The position numbers and the translations under genes are program-made. Of a DNA stretch of 64,000 bases, positions 8,972 through 17,500 are shown piece after piece. Source of the stretch: Streptomyces sp. CT34 (GTDB lineage: Bacteria; Actinomycetota; Actinomycetes; Streptomycetales; Streptomycetaceae); assembly GCF_000805335.1 (NCBI RefSeq), contig NZ_KN708638.1, forward strand, positions 5,285,884-5,349,883. The letters run 5' to 3'. The notes under the pieces were generated by a model. The model ran no database searches. It saw only the letters and a program-made list of their open reading frames with translations, and had not been told where the DNA came from. The stretch's first letter is position 1. Every line of letters begins with the position of its first letter.

Positions 8972-11191
8972 TCATTCCCCAAAGGGGCGCCAGTCGCTCG
9001 CCTGCCGGACAGCTGCTCGCGAGCCCCACCACCAGGTAAGGAGAGCCAGGAGAGCGAGTGCGCCAGACGTAGCGGCGAGGATGCTGTTCGACAGTTCAAC
9101 ACCGTCTGCTGGCCGTTCCTGGGGAGCTGCCAACCAGCTTGCAGCTACCACGCTGGTGGCGACTGAGGCCAACAGCGGTACGAGGAGGGTCCAGGCTGCA
9201 GTCGAGTAGTAGATCTTTCGATGACCGGTAAGCACGCTCACAGGCGCGATCTTGCGGCTGAAACGCAGGAACTCGGCCAGGTTGGCCAGAGCAACCGCCA
9301 GAGCGACGATGAGCACACCGGGCACACCGAAGAACAGCACCCACCTACCATGCGCAACGGATTCCTTGGCGCCGACCAGCCACCCGGCACCCGGAGTATC
9401 GACGGTCGCCGAAGAGACCGGCAGTACGTCCCGCAGAAGCTGTTTGATCTGTGTCTCGGGCAGGTCCTTGCCATCGGCGGAAACGAGGACGAGGGTTTCG
9501 GGAGCCTTGGACGAGAGAGCTGGCAGGACGGGGGCCTGTCGCACCTCAACCTGATCAACCACGGGGCCGACCCAACGCAAGGTTTCCAGCAGCCGTTGAT
9601 CCACCCTTTGTGCCGGGGTGACCACAGGCTGGGGTGAACAGGTGAGTTGCAGAGTGCGCAAGGCGTGGCAGGAGCCTTGGATCCGGGCCGGTGCCGAAGA
9701 GCTGGGGTTGCTCGGTCGGTACACCGCAAGGGTCTCCACTCCTGCGGGGAGTTGGTGGAGCACGCTGTCCACCTGGTTCCGGGGAAGTCGGTCGGAGACG
9801 CTCATCAGCAGCACACTGTGCCCGACACGATTTGCCGTGGCCTGCGCCGCCTGCGCACTCGTACCGAATTGGGCATTCTTCAACTGCACTTGGCTCACGA
9901 GCACCAGAGCGATGCTGATCCCGGCGACCAGGCGCGCGGTCACTCCGGGGTGTGCTGCGATGTGCCGGCCGGAGACCAAGGCTCCGACATCACCGGTACG
10001 CCTCGACCAACGACCCAACTGCGGGCCCATCGCCGCCGCGCAGACGGCAACGGCACAGGGCAGGGTAGCCATCACCGCCACGACACCGGTGTTGTACAGC
10101 TTCATCCTCAGGTCGGCGTAGTGAGAGGGGTCCAGCTGAGCCGGTCCCCACACCGTGGCAAAGAGAAGGACGGGGCAGGCCAGCGCCGCCCAGTGAAGCG
10201 CACGGCTTCTACTGGCGGCGAGCCGCGTCGAGCGAGACTTCTTTCGTGCCGCGGGGCGATGCACGAGGCACGCGAGAAGGAGCATCCCGACTGCGGCGGT
10301 AAGACCGGCAAGGGCAATCGCCCAAACCCACTGTCGCAGGTCCGCCGACGACAACCAGTAGTCGATCCAGGGCAACCGGACGTTCCCGACGGCCGCCACG
10401 GACAGCGCAGGCAGTGTGCCCAGTACGGCACCGGCCACCACGGGTCCCACTGACTCACCGAGGTTGAGCAGAGCACGATGGCGCCAGCGACCGCCCAACG
10501 CGCTGACGAGCGCAGCGCGCTTATCCCGTCCTGCAGAGCCCATGCGCAACGCGACAACAGCGAGCGCGGCGGCCGGCAGCAGGATCAGATAGAGGGCGGT
10601 CAGGAACTTGCCGCGGTCAGCGATGAACCGCACGTCGCCGGTGGGCATCCCTCGGTCGCCGAAACCGACGATGGGAAATGCGCTCTGCTTGTCGAGCTGT
10701 CGGTCTGTGGGGTTGACGTAGGCGTATCGCTCACCGGGACTGGCCAGGCCCTCGTCACGGATGGTTCCAGCCACTTTGCCGTATCTGTTCAACGCGCCTT
10801 CAGCCTGCAGAAGGCGCGTCAGCTTCGGCGACAGGAACGCCTCGCCGGGATCGGGCCAGCGATCAACGCCCGGTGGCAGCGCCATGTGAGGGGACAGCGG
10901 GCGAACGTAGACCAGGCTGAACTGCCTTCCTTCGATCTCATCGAAGGTCGGTTTCGCCAACGCTGTGACAGGCCGCGTGGGAAAGGCGTCATGGAATTGC
11001 GGGCTTCGTGCGGCTGTCCGCTGCGCGATTCCGTCGTATGCGGCGTACGTTGCGGCAACCGTTGTCAGCCCGAGTCCCAGAACGGCCGTCGCCAGCAACA
11101 GTGCGACCGCCCGCACCCGACCGCCACCAGCCCGCTTCCCGGCCGCTTGCCCCATCCGCAACAACTGCCACGAAAGCGAATTGCCCTTCAT
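8972..11191 (-). CDS. FtsX-like ABC transporter permease, 739 aa
   Basis: ATG 11191 overlaps the stop of the ATPase gene by four bases (ATGA), indicating translational coupling. The protein begins with a short cytoplasmic segment and one membrane helix (VALLLATAVLGLGLTTVAA). A large extracytoplasmic domain (about 50-190) and a cluster of helices follow (about 195-440), then a second soluble domain (about 455-615) and three terminal helices. This is the MacB/FtsX/BceB-type architecture used for mechanotransmission, lipid or peptide extrusion and bacteriocin immunity. The size and the pairing with small secreted proteins resemble the bacteriocin-associated large permeases of lactococcin-972-type operons; that parallel is an inference. 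Confidence 0.8.
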   Translation of the reverse strand: MKGNSLSWQLLRMGQAAGKRAGGGRVRAVALLLATAVLGLGLTTVAATYAAYDGIAQRTAARSPQFHDAFPTRPVTALAKPTFDEIEGRQFSLVYVRPLSPHMALPPGVDRWPDPGEAFLSPKLTRLLQAEGALNRYGKVAGTIRDEGLASPGERYAYVNPTDRQLDKQSAFPIVGFGDRGMPTGDVRFIADRGKFLTALYLILLPAAALAVVALRMGSAGRDKRAALVSALGGRWRHRALLNLGESVGPVVAGAVLGTLPALSVAAVGNVRLPWIDYWLSSADLRQWVWAIALAGLTAAVGMLLLACLVHRPAARKKSRSTRLAASRSRALHWAALACPVLLFATVWGPAQLDPSHYADLRMKLYNTGVVAVMATLPCAVAVCAAAMGPQLGRWSRRTGDVGALVSGRHIAAHPGVTARLVAGISIALVLVSQVQLKNAQFGTSAQAAQATANRVGHSVLLMSVSDRLPRNQVDSVLHQLPAGVETLAVYRPSNPSSSAPARIQGSCHALRTLQLTCSPQPVVTPAQRVDQRLLETLRWVGPVVDQVEVRQAPVLPALSSKAPETLVLVSADGKDLPETQIKQLLRDVLPVSSATVDTPGAGWLVGAKESVAHGRWVLFFGVPGVLIVALAVALANLAEFLRFSRKIAPVSVLTGHRKIYYSTAAWTLLVPLLASVATSVVAASWLAAPQERPADGVELSNSILAATSGALALLALLTWWWGSRAAVRQASDWRPFGE

Positions 11192-11973
11192 GAATGGCCC
11201 CCCGTCATCCGCTGGACGAGTGCCGCATCCGTAAGCTCAAAGCAGCGGTCGGCCCGTTCCGCGACCCCAGAGTCATGGGTCACCACCACGAGGGCGCAAC
11301 CCCAGCGTCGCGGGACGTCGAAAAGCAGCTCTGCAACGGCGTCCCGGGTAGCGCGGTCCAGCGCGCCGGTCGGCTCGTCCGCCAACAGGACGGCTGGCTG
11401 ATTAATCAAGGCTCGGGCCACGGCGGCCCGTTGGCGCTCACCACCCGAAAGCTGACCGGTCGGAACACCGTTGCAGGGAACACCAAGGTCACGGAGCAGA
11501 CTTTCCGCACGCTCATAGGCTTCTCTGGTTGGCACTCCACCCAGCAGGGCCGCCAGGGCCACGTTTTCCACAGGGGTCAGTTCGGGCAGAAGCTCGCCGA
11601 ATTGGAAAACCACGCCCATGTGACGGCTGCGATGACGCTCCAGGGCACGCTGCCTCATTCGGACGACGTCCTGGCCTGCTACCTCAACTCGCCCTTGCGA
11701 CGGCCGGATCAGCCCAAGGATGCAGCCGAGCAGTGTGCTCTTGCCGCTGCCGCTGGGACCGACTATCGCTGCCGACTCACCTGCTGCGACCTGCAGATCC
11801 AGGCCAGTCAGCAGTACGCGATCAGCTACCGCGTAGTGAAGCCCGCTGATGTTCAATATGCGCTCGTCAACTCGTGCGCCGTTGCCTTGACCCACTGGTC
11901 CCTCTCTCACTTCCCGCTCGCAGCACTGGCAGGGTGGGAGGCTCACAACGCCTTTCCCACCCTGCCGTTTCAC
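11188..11973 (-). CDS. ABC transporter ATP-binding protein (LolD/MacB type)
   Basis: Walker A GPSGSGKST, Q-loop VVFQFGELLPELTPVENV, signature LSGGERQRAAVARAL, Walker B VLLADEPTGALD and H-loop VVVTHDSG are all present and in order, so the protein should be an active ATPase. The ...ADEPTGALD... and EL(T/L)PVENV patterns match the MacB/LolD branch that partners FtsX-like permeases, here the next gene. The start is uncertain: ATG 11973 gives a 37-residue non-homologous extension, while in-frame GTG codons near 11900, one preceded by GAGGGA, would begin just before the conserved ILNISGLHYAV strand. Confidence 0.9.
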   Translation of the reverse strand: MKRQGGKGVVSLPPCQCCEREVREGPVGQGNGARVDERILNISGLHYAVADRVLLTGLDLQVAAGESAAIVGPSGSGKSTLLGCILGLIRPSQGRVEVAGQDVVRMRQRALERHRSRHMGVVFQFGELLPELTPVENVALAALLGGVPTREAYERAESLLRDLGVPCNGVPTGQLSGGERQRAAVARALINQPAVLLADEPTGALDRATRDAVAELLFDVPRRWGCALVVVTHDSGVAERADRCFELTDAALVQRMTGGHS

Positions 11974-12019
11974 CTTCTACAACCGCGTGACCTGCAGGTC
12001 AGGCGGGTTGCGGCGAAAA

Positions 12020-12364
12020 TCAGCCGCGGATTTCCCAGCGGCCGCACTCGTCGTTGTTGTCCTTGACCCACGTACAGGCGCGCAAGTCGGTTACCCGACC
12101 CCCGGTGCCGCTGTACGTGATGCTGCGGGGGCCGCCCTTGTTCCACAGCGTGTAGTAGCTGTCAGGGTCCGTAGTGCGGTAGTAGTTTGCGAAACCTATG
12201 TTGCGGGCGCTGTGGAGCATCACTGCGACCTGTGTGTCATTCTTCTGGCTCCATGCCCCGACCTTGCCGCCGGGCGAGTAGCTCTCGAACGCGGCGACGG
12301 CGGGCGATGCCCCCACCAGTGCGGCTCCCGCCACAGCGAGCCCGACAATCGTCTTCTTCATCAT
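12020..12364 (-). CDS. Small secreted protein, 114 aa (paralogue 1)
   Basis: A classical signal peptide (MMKKTIVGLAVAGAALVGA, cleavage expected after AVA near residue 24) is followed by a mature domain of about 90 residues rich in aromatic residues: FESYSPGGKVGAWSQKND, YYRTTDPDSYYTLWNKGG and the tail WVKDNNDECGRWEIRG. Two cysteines (in DLRACTW and NDECGRW) could form a disulfide. It is about 65 percent identical to the next gene upstream and lies 46 bp ahead of the ABC ATPase. I do not recognise the family; a bacteriocin-like or transporter-sensed extracellular protein is inferred only from context. Confidence 0.8.
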   Translation of the reverse strand: MMKKTIVGLAVAGAALVGASPAVAAFESYSPGGKVGAWSQKNDTQVAVMLHSARNIGFANYYRTTDPDSYYTLWNKGGPRSITYSGTGGRVTDLRACTWVKDNNDECGRWEIRG

Positions 12365-12458
12365 GATTCTGTGTTCCTGCCCCGAGAGGTTCTGTACCTG
12401 CTTGAGTGGTGTCGGCGCCTGAGTGCCTGGGAAGCGAGATCTCTGATCTTTCAGAGCA

Positions 12459-12803
12459 TCAGCCGCGGACTTCCCACCTGCTGCACTGATCGTCGTTGTC
12501 CGGAACCCAGTTGCAGGTCCGCAGGTCGGTCACGCGCCCGCCAACGCCGCTGTAGGCGATGTTGTTGACTATCCCCGACTTGTTCCACAGCGTGTAGTAG
12601 CTGCCCGAGTCGGTAGTGCGGTAGTAGTCGGCGTGAGCCTTGAGGCCCCGACTGTGGATCATCGCTGCGACCTGAGTGTCGTTCTTCTGGGTCCACGACC
12701 CCGCCTTGCCGCCGGGCGAGTAGCTCTCATACGCGGCAAAGGCCGGCGATGCCCCCATCAGCGCCGCCCCGGCAACGACACATCCCACGATCGTCTTCTT
12801 CAT
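12459..12803 (-). CDS. Small secreted protein, 114 aa (paralogue 2, first gene of the operon)
   Basis: The start ATG at 12803 is preceded by a GGGAGGGA ribosome-binding site. The signal peptide MKKTIVGCVVAGAALMGA and the mature region YESYSPGGKAGSWTQKND...DYYRTTDSGSYYTLWNKSG...DDQCSRWEVRG align end to end with paralogue 1, including both C-terminal cysteines. The conserved positions are the SYSPGGK turn, KNDTQVA, YYRTTD, YYTLWNK, GGRVTDLR and the C-terminal CxRWE motif. The lumen-facing composition and the tandem arrangement with an ABC exporter point to an exported effector pair. No known family is recognised. Confidence 0.8.
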   Translation of the reverse strand: MKKTIVGCVVAGAALMGASPAFAAYESYSPGGKAGSWTQKNDTQVAAMIHSRGLKAHADYYRTTDSGSYYTLWNKSGIVNNIAYSGVGGRVTDLRTCNWVPDNDDQCSRWEVRG

Positions 12804-12828
12804 CACTAGCAGTCCCTCCCTCGTAAAA

Positions 12829-12845
12829 GGCGCCAACCTGGCGCC
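12829..12845. promoter_or_regulatory. Perfect hairpin in the leader of the secreted-protein operon
   Basis: GGCGCCAACCTGGCGCC folds into a 7-bp stem (GGCGCCA/TGGCGCC) with a 3-nt loop, 26 bp upstream of the first start codon and downstream of the AT-rich promoter candidate. It could stabilise the leader or serve as an operator. Confidence 0.4.
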
Positions 12846-12867
12846 ATGTCTCTTGATCGCGTTAAAA

Positions 12868-12908
12868 GCTATATAAGTAGAAAAGATCTTGGCAAGTTGG
12901 TGAACTTG
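12868..12908 (-). promoter_or_regulatory. Putative promoter with overlapping inverted repeat
   Basis: On the minus strand an AT-rich block contains TTGCCA (12890-12895) and, about 15 bp further, TTATATAG, a plausible -35/-10 pair in an otherwise GC-rich region. The inverted repeat CAAGTT-GGTG-AACTTG (12893-12908) overlaps the -35 element and is a good operator candidate for the secreted-protein/ABC operon. Confidence 0.45.
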
Positions 12909-13286
12909 AGGCGGAGAGGGTGGAAGTCGGACTGCGCCGTCGTTGTCGGTTTTGAGACGACTGCGGCCACTCCGTCTCGTCGCCCAGGTCGCCCCGCCTC
13001 TCCCGCAAGACGGAGACGGATCAACGGTCGGGCCGACGTCCCGCCTAATGCGCCGGGCTCGTGCCAAGCATGCTGCCCGGCAGGCGGGTGCTGAGGCCGT
13101 CGACGGACTGTCGGCACTTGCGTACGACGGAGTGGCCCCGTGCGATCGGAAGCGGAGTCAACCTCTCGGGTGGCACGACGAGTCGGGGTGAAGGGGTGGT
13201 TCGTGTGGAGGATGGACGTCATATCCAGTCGGCGGTCCTGCGCGCTCGCGAGAAGGGGCTGGCTCGTCGCAATCGCGTCGGGCCTT
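12909..13286. other. Intergenic stretch, no gene recognised
   Basis: About 380 bp upstream of the secreted-protein operon promoter, up to the glycosyltransferase remnant. No coding region or structured RNA was recognised. Confidence 0.35.
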
Positions 13287-13520
13287 CTACCCGCGCCGCT
13301 CGTAGACCGTCACCTGCCGCCCGCGGACTTGCGTGTCCGTCACCGCTGTGGAGTGTTCCTTGAGCACCGCAGTTTTCGTCGTGTCCCGCTCTGTCGACAC
13401 GGGCCGGCTTGCGTGGGATACATCAGTGACCAGCAGGATCCGTTGTTGTGCCAACATTGCGGCCCGTATCTGGTCCGGACCGGCTTCACCGCTCGGGAGC
13501 GCGCGGAGGCGGATCGCCCA
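13287..13520 (-). pseudogene. C-terminal fragment of a second GT39-like glycosyltransferase
   Basis: The frame RAAMLAQQRILLVTDVSHAS...TTKTAVLKEHSTAVTD...GRQVTVYERRG aligns with the C terminus of the gene at 7165-8658 (RAMLATRRIVLVTDPELRQ...AKQRVLDEHFVRRSD...GRRVSLYERRE). Nothing upstream of about 13520 matches the membrane part, so only the last 75 or so codons remain. The position suggests an ancestral duplication in which glycosyltransferase genes flanked the secreted-protein operon on both sides. Confidence 0.6.
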
Positions 13521-13532
13521 GGTCGGGTCGGT

Positions 13533-13970
13533 GTGAGCGTGTTGTGCGCCGTGGCGTTGGGAGCCACGACCGTGGCCGCGTGGCAGACGGACACAGGGGG
13601 GCGCGGGAGTCCGACAGGTCCCACGCAGCGCTTCCGGCGCCCGTGGCCGCACCCGCACAGGTCAGGGCGCTGCAAGCGGTCGCCTGGCTCCAGTTCGGTG
13701 GGCGGGAGCTGATCCTTCGCTATGCCGCTGCCGACGCGGCTCTCGGCAGGGCTTTGCTCCGAGCCGCGGACGCGCACGGCCACATCGAGTCGGCTGTCTT
13801 CAAGCCGGTGTGCGAAGCTCGGTCGGGTCGTGCCGGACACCGTTTACTACTTCCCGATCCCCGACCCGCAGGCCGCAGCACCGTGGCGGACGTTCGTGGT
13901 TCAGGTGCGGGCAGGTAGCCGGGACTGTGCACTCGCCTTCGATCAGGGCGACAGCAACACCGTTTCATGA
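13533..13970 (+). pseudogene. Possible broken secreted-protein gene
   Basis: From GTG 13533 a signal-peptide-like segment (SVLCAVALGATTVAAWQTD) is followed, after two presumed frameshifts, by QVRALQAVAWLQFGG...ADAHGHIESAVFK and finally PDTVYYFPIPDPQ...FVVQVRAGSRDCALAFDQGD ending at 13970. The pieces read as one soluble exported protein, but no family is recognised and the frameshifts are inferred only from protein-like composition. It could equally be non-coding. Confidence 0.3.
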
Positions 13971-14255
13971 GGTCGCTGAAGGACTTCCACAACGGTGACG
14001 TCGCTCTCAGATCGGCGCAAGGCCGTATCGCCGAGGTGCGGCGCGCCGGCGGCGGGTCCGCAGCGACCAACGGCCGGTGAAACCGACTTCGAGATCGCCC
14101 GCACAGTCCTCCCACAAACCCGGCACCGGCACTCCGCTGGCCAGGAGCTCCGTCGTACCGGTGGGGGAGGGGCCCGCTCCTGGAGCCCCGCCCCTCCCAA
14201 CCCAAACAGAAACGCTGCTTGACCTGACAAGCCGCCGGACCGGTACGACAGCTAT
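13971..14255. terminator. Intergenic region with hairpin terminator at 14165-14198
   Basis: The inverted repeat GGGAGGGGC (14165-14173) / GCCCCTCCC (14190-14198) encloses a 16-nt loop and lies 58 bp downstream of the Rhs immunity gene stop on the minus strand. It could end that operon and, from the other side, the broken plus-strand gene. Confidence 0.5.
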
Positions 14256-14582
14256 TTACCCAAGTGACTCTTCGTCAACTGCGACGCATTCCGTCACCAG
14301 TTCCTGAAGTTCGTATGCGGCTTCCGTGATTTTTTCGGCCTCGGGACCACTATAGAGGGGCGAATTTCCTTCCGTTGCCGGGAAAATGTCGACCAAGATA
14401 TTTGCTGCGAGGCGCGGAATGGTGTCGCTGGACGCCCAGGACTCGGCGCACTGGGCCAAGGCGGTTTTCAACTGGTTGAACGCCATCTCGTCGAAGCCGC
14501 GGCGCATCCTCAATGAAACGTCGAATCGCTCCCACGACGAGGCCAGTTCCGCTACAACGCTGTCCATCTCAGGGACCTCCAA
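14256..14582 (-). CDS. Putative Rhs immunity protein, 108 aa
   Basis: A small acidic, helical protein (MDSVVAELASSWERFDVSLR...ITEAAYELQELVTECVAVDEE) without signal peptide or membrane segment. Its start lies inside the last codons of the Rhs gene (14-bp overlap), the usual place and size for the immunity protein of a polymorphic toxin. No sequence family is recognised; the role is inferred from position, coupling and acidity. Confidence 0.7.
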   Translation of the reverse strand: MEVPEMDSVVAELASSWERFDVSLRMRRGFDEMAFNQLKTALAQCAESWASSDTIPRLAANILVDIFPATEGNSPLYSGPEAEKITEAAYELQELVTECVAVDEESLG

Positions 14583-17500
14583 CTACCCAAGAAATTGCCT
14601 CTGTCGGCACATGCCCGGTCAACAGTACCTCCTGAGACGCCTTGGTCCGGTTGACAGCGGTGACGCCGCGGATGTCATTCGCTGTCCGCCCCTCCGGGGT
14701 GGAGAGGTCGTGGATTCCACCAGGGTGCTTGTCAAGATCGATCTTCACCACCCGCCCGGTGGTCCACTGCTCACCAAGTGCAACCTCCTCGCTTCTTGTC
14801 GTTGATATGAACTGGGACTTCCAGTTCGGCTTGCTGCCGTGAATTACGTGACCGGCTGGTTTATAAGTGGCGTTCGGGTTTTTCGCGTCAAGGCCATGGC
14901 GAGGGTCCTCGTCCGGTCGAAGATTTCGATAGACGAAGTTGCCATCTTCCTTCTTGCCGTCCTGTGCGTAGGGGCTGAGGCCCAGCGGGTCCGCGATACT
15001 GTGCGGATTCGGCACGTATGCAGCCGGGTTGGGAGAGGGTTCAAGTCCCAATGGATCCGGCGACAGGTATCGACCTGTTTCGGGATCGTAGTGCCGGAAG
15101 TAGTTGAAGTGCAGGCCAGTCTCGACGTCGAAGTACTGCCCTGGGAACCGTAGAGGGGTGTGGGCGGTGGCCTGGCGATTCCAAGTGGTGGATCCCCAGA
15201 GCGTGTTGCGGGTGCGCCATGCAATTTCGCCGTTTTCGGAGACGAGCTCTGTGGGAGTGCCGACCAGGTCCGTGATAATCGCGAAGAAGCGGGAGTCGAT
15301 CACCTCTTGTGAGGCATCTGTCGCCATGATGCGTTCGGTTTGCGCGAGGGGTCGCAGGCCCTGGTGGTCCCAGGTGAGGGTGGCCTGCGTCGCTCGTCCA
15401 TGGATGATCGTGGTCTCTTCGCACAGGGTGGTGCCGTCCCAGGTGAACGCCACCTGCTCGGCAACGTGCTCGCCGTCTTCAGCCAGGCGTTGTTTGGTGG
15501 TGCGGCGGCCCAGCGCGTCGTAGGTGTAGCGCCAGCAGGTCCCGTCCGGGGTAGTGCAGGCGACCAGGCGATCCTCGGCGTCCCAGCTGTAATGCCAGGT
15601 GTCGGGCTTACGGGACAGCCGGGTCTTCTGGCGCAGGGTGGTGCGGCCGGCCGCGTCGTATTCGTAGCGGAAGCCTCCGGCGACATTGACGCGGGTTCCG
15701 GTGTAGGCGCGCTCACCCCGGGCTTCGGGCGCCGCGTGGCGGTCGGGCCAAGTGGCATGGGTTTGGTTTCCGGCCGCGTCATAGGCGTAGGTCTCGGTCC
15801 AGTTGTGGGCGGAGACGGTGGTGACCCGGCCGGTGGGATCGAGTTCGAAGTGGCGCGCGCCGTTGAGGTGGTCGTCGATGCCGGTGAGGTAGCCGTCCGC
15901 ACGGTAGGTGTACGCACGGTGCTGGATGGTTTCAGCGGCTGACGTGACGTGCTGGTCGGTGAGACGGCCGAGGGCGTCGTAGGTGTGGGCGAAGGTGATG
16001 TCGCCGAGAGTGCGGGAGAGCTCCCGGCCGAGTGCGTCGTGTGCGAAGGCCAGGGCGTGGCCGGATGTGTCGAGTCCGGTACGCCGGCCCGCCGCGTCAT
16101 AGCTCCATCGGCTCACCGCGCCGGTGGGAGTGGTGCGGGATATTCGGCGGCCCAGGACGTCGTAGCTGAAGGTGGTGGTGCGGCCGTTCGATGTCTCGGC
16201 AACGACCTGCCCGTGTTCATCGCGGGTCCAGATGAGCTCGCTGCCTGGAGAGTTGGCCTGGAGCGGGCGGCCGGCGGCGTCGTAGGTGAAGGTGGTGATT
16301 TCGCCGTCGACGTCTTTGGTGAGGGTTCGGCCGAGGGCGTCGTACTGGAGGCGGATGGTGTGGCCGAGCGGGGTGGTGCGCGAGGTCAGGCGCCCGGCCT
16401 GGTCGTGCGTGTAGGTCTGGGTTCGGTTGTCGAAGTCCGTCTCGGAGACCAGGCGGCCCGCTGGGTCGTACTCATAGGACCATGTCAGGCCCTGGGGGTT
16501 GGTTACCTGCACGAGCTGGAGTTCGGCGTCGTGGAGGAACTCGTGACGTGCGCCGTCCGGGTCGGTGCGCGTTTTCAGCTTGTCGAAGTGACCGTATTCG
16601 AAGGTGGTGACCTGACCCAGGGAGTCGGTGTGGGTGGTGCAGTTGCCCTCGCCGTCGTAAGTCCACGCTTCCTGTGTGGAGTCCGGGTTGAGGCGGGCTA
16701 CGAGGTGACCTTCAGGGGCCCACTGGTAGTGGGTGGTGTGGCCGAGGGGATCGGTGACGGAAGTGGCGCGGCCGAATGCGTCCCGGTGGAAGGTGGTGGT
16801 GGCGCCGAGCGGGTCGGTGACGGTGAGCGGAAGTCCTGCCTCATCGCACTCGATACGGGTGACGCTTCCCAGCGGATCGGTAACGGAGGTGAGGTGGCCG
16901 CGTCCGTCGTAGGTGAAGCGGGTGGTGCGTCCGGCGGCGTCCGTGAGAGCAGTCCGGTTGCCCTTGGCGTCGTACTCCTGATGGACAGTCTGGCCGTCCG
17001 GGCCGGTGACCTCCGTCGGGAGGCCGAGGTCGGTGTAGGTGGCGGTGTTGGTGGTGCCGTCCGGGCGGACGACTGCGATGAGGCGCCCGCCCTCGTCATA
17101 CGCAAGATGTGTGGTGGCGCCGAGCGGATCGGTGGTTTGAACAGGCCGGTCGTCCGTGTTGTAGGTGGTGCGGCTGGTATTGCCGAGCGGGTCGGTGACC
17201 GCGATGACTTGAAGGCGTTCATTGATCCGGTACCGGGTGCTGGCGCCCTGCCCGTTCGTATGGACGGTGGTGCGTTCGCCGGTCTCCGGATCAGGCTCAC
17301 CGTAGGAGAAACGGTTGGCCAGGTGGCCTTCGGCGCCGGACTGGCTGATGCAGCGGTGGCGGTGGTCGTAGGTGTACTCGTAGCGGGACTCGTTGGAGTC
17401 CACCCAGGCGGTCATCCGGTGCTCGGTGTCGTACTCGAACCGAGTCACCGCACCAGCGGAGTTGGTGACGGTGGTGAGGTTGCCGTCATCGTCGTGCCCG

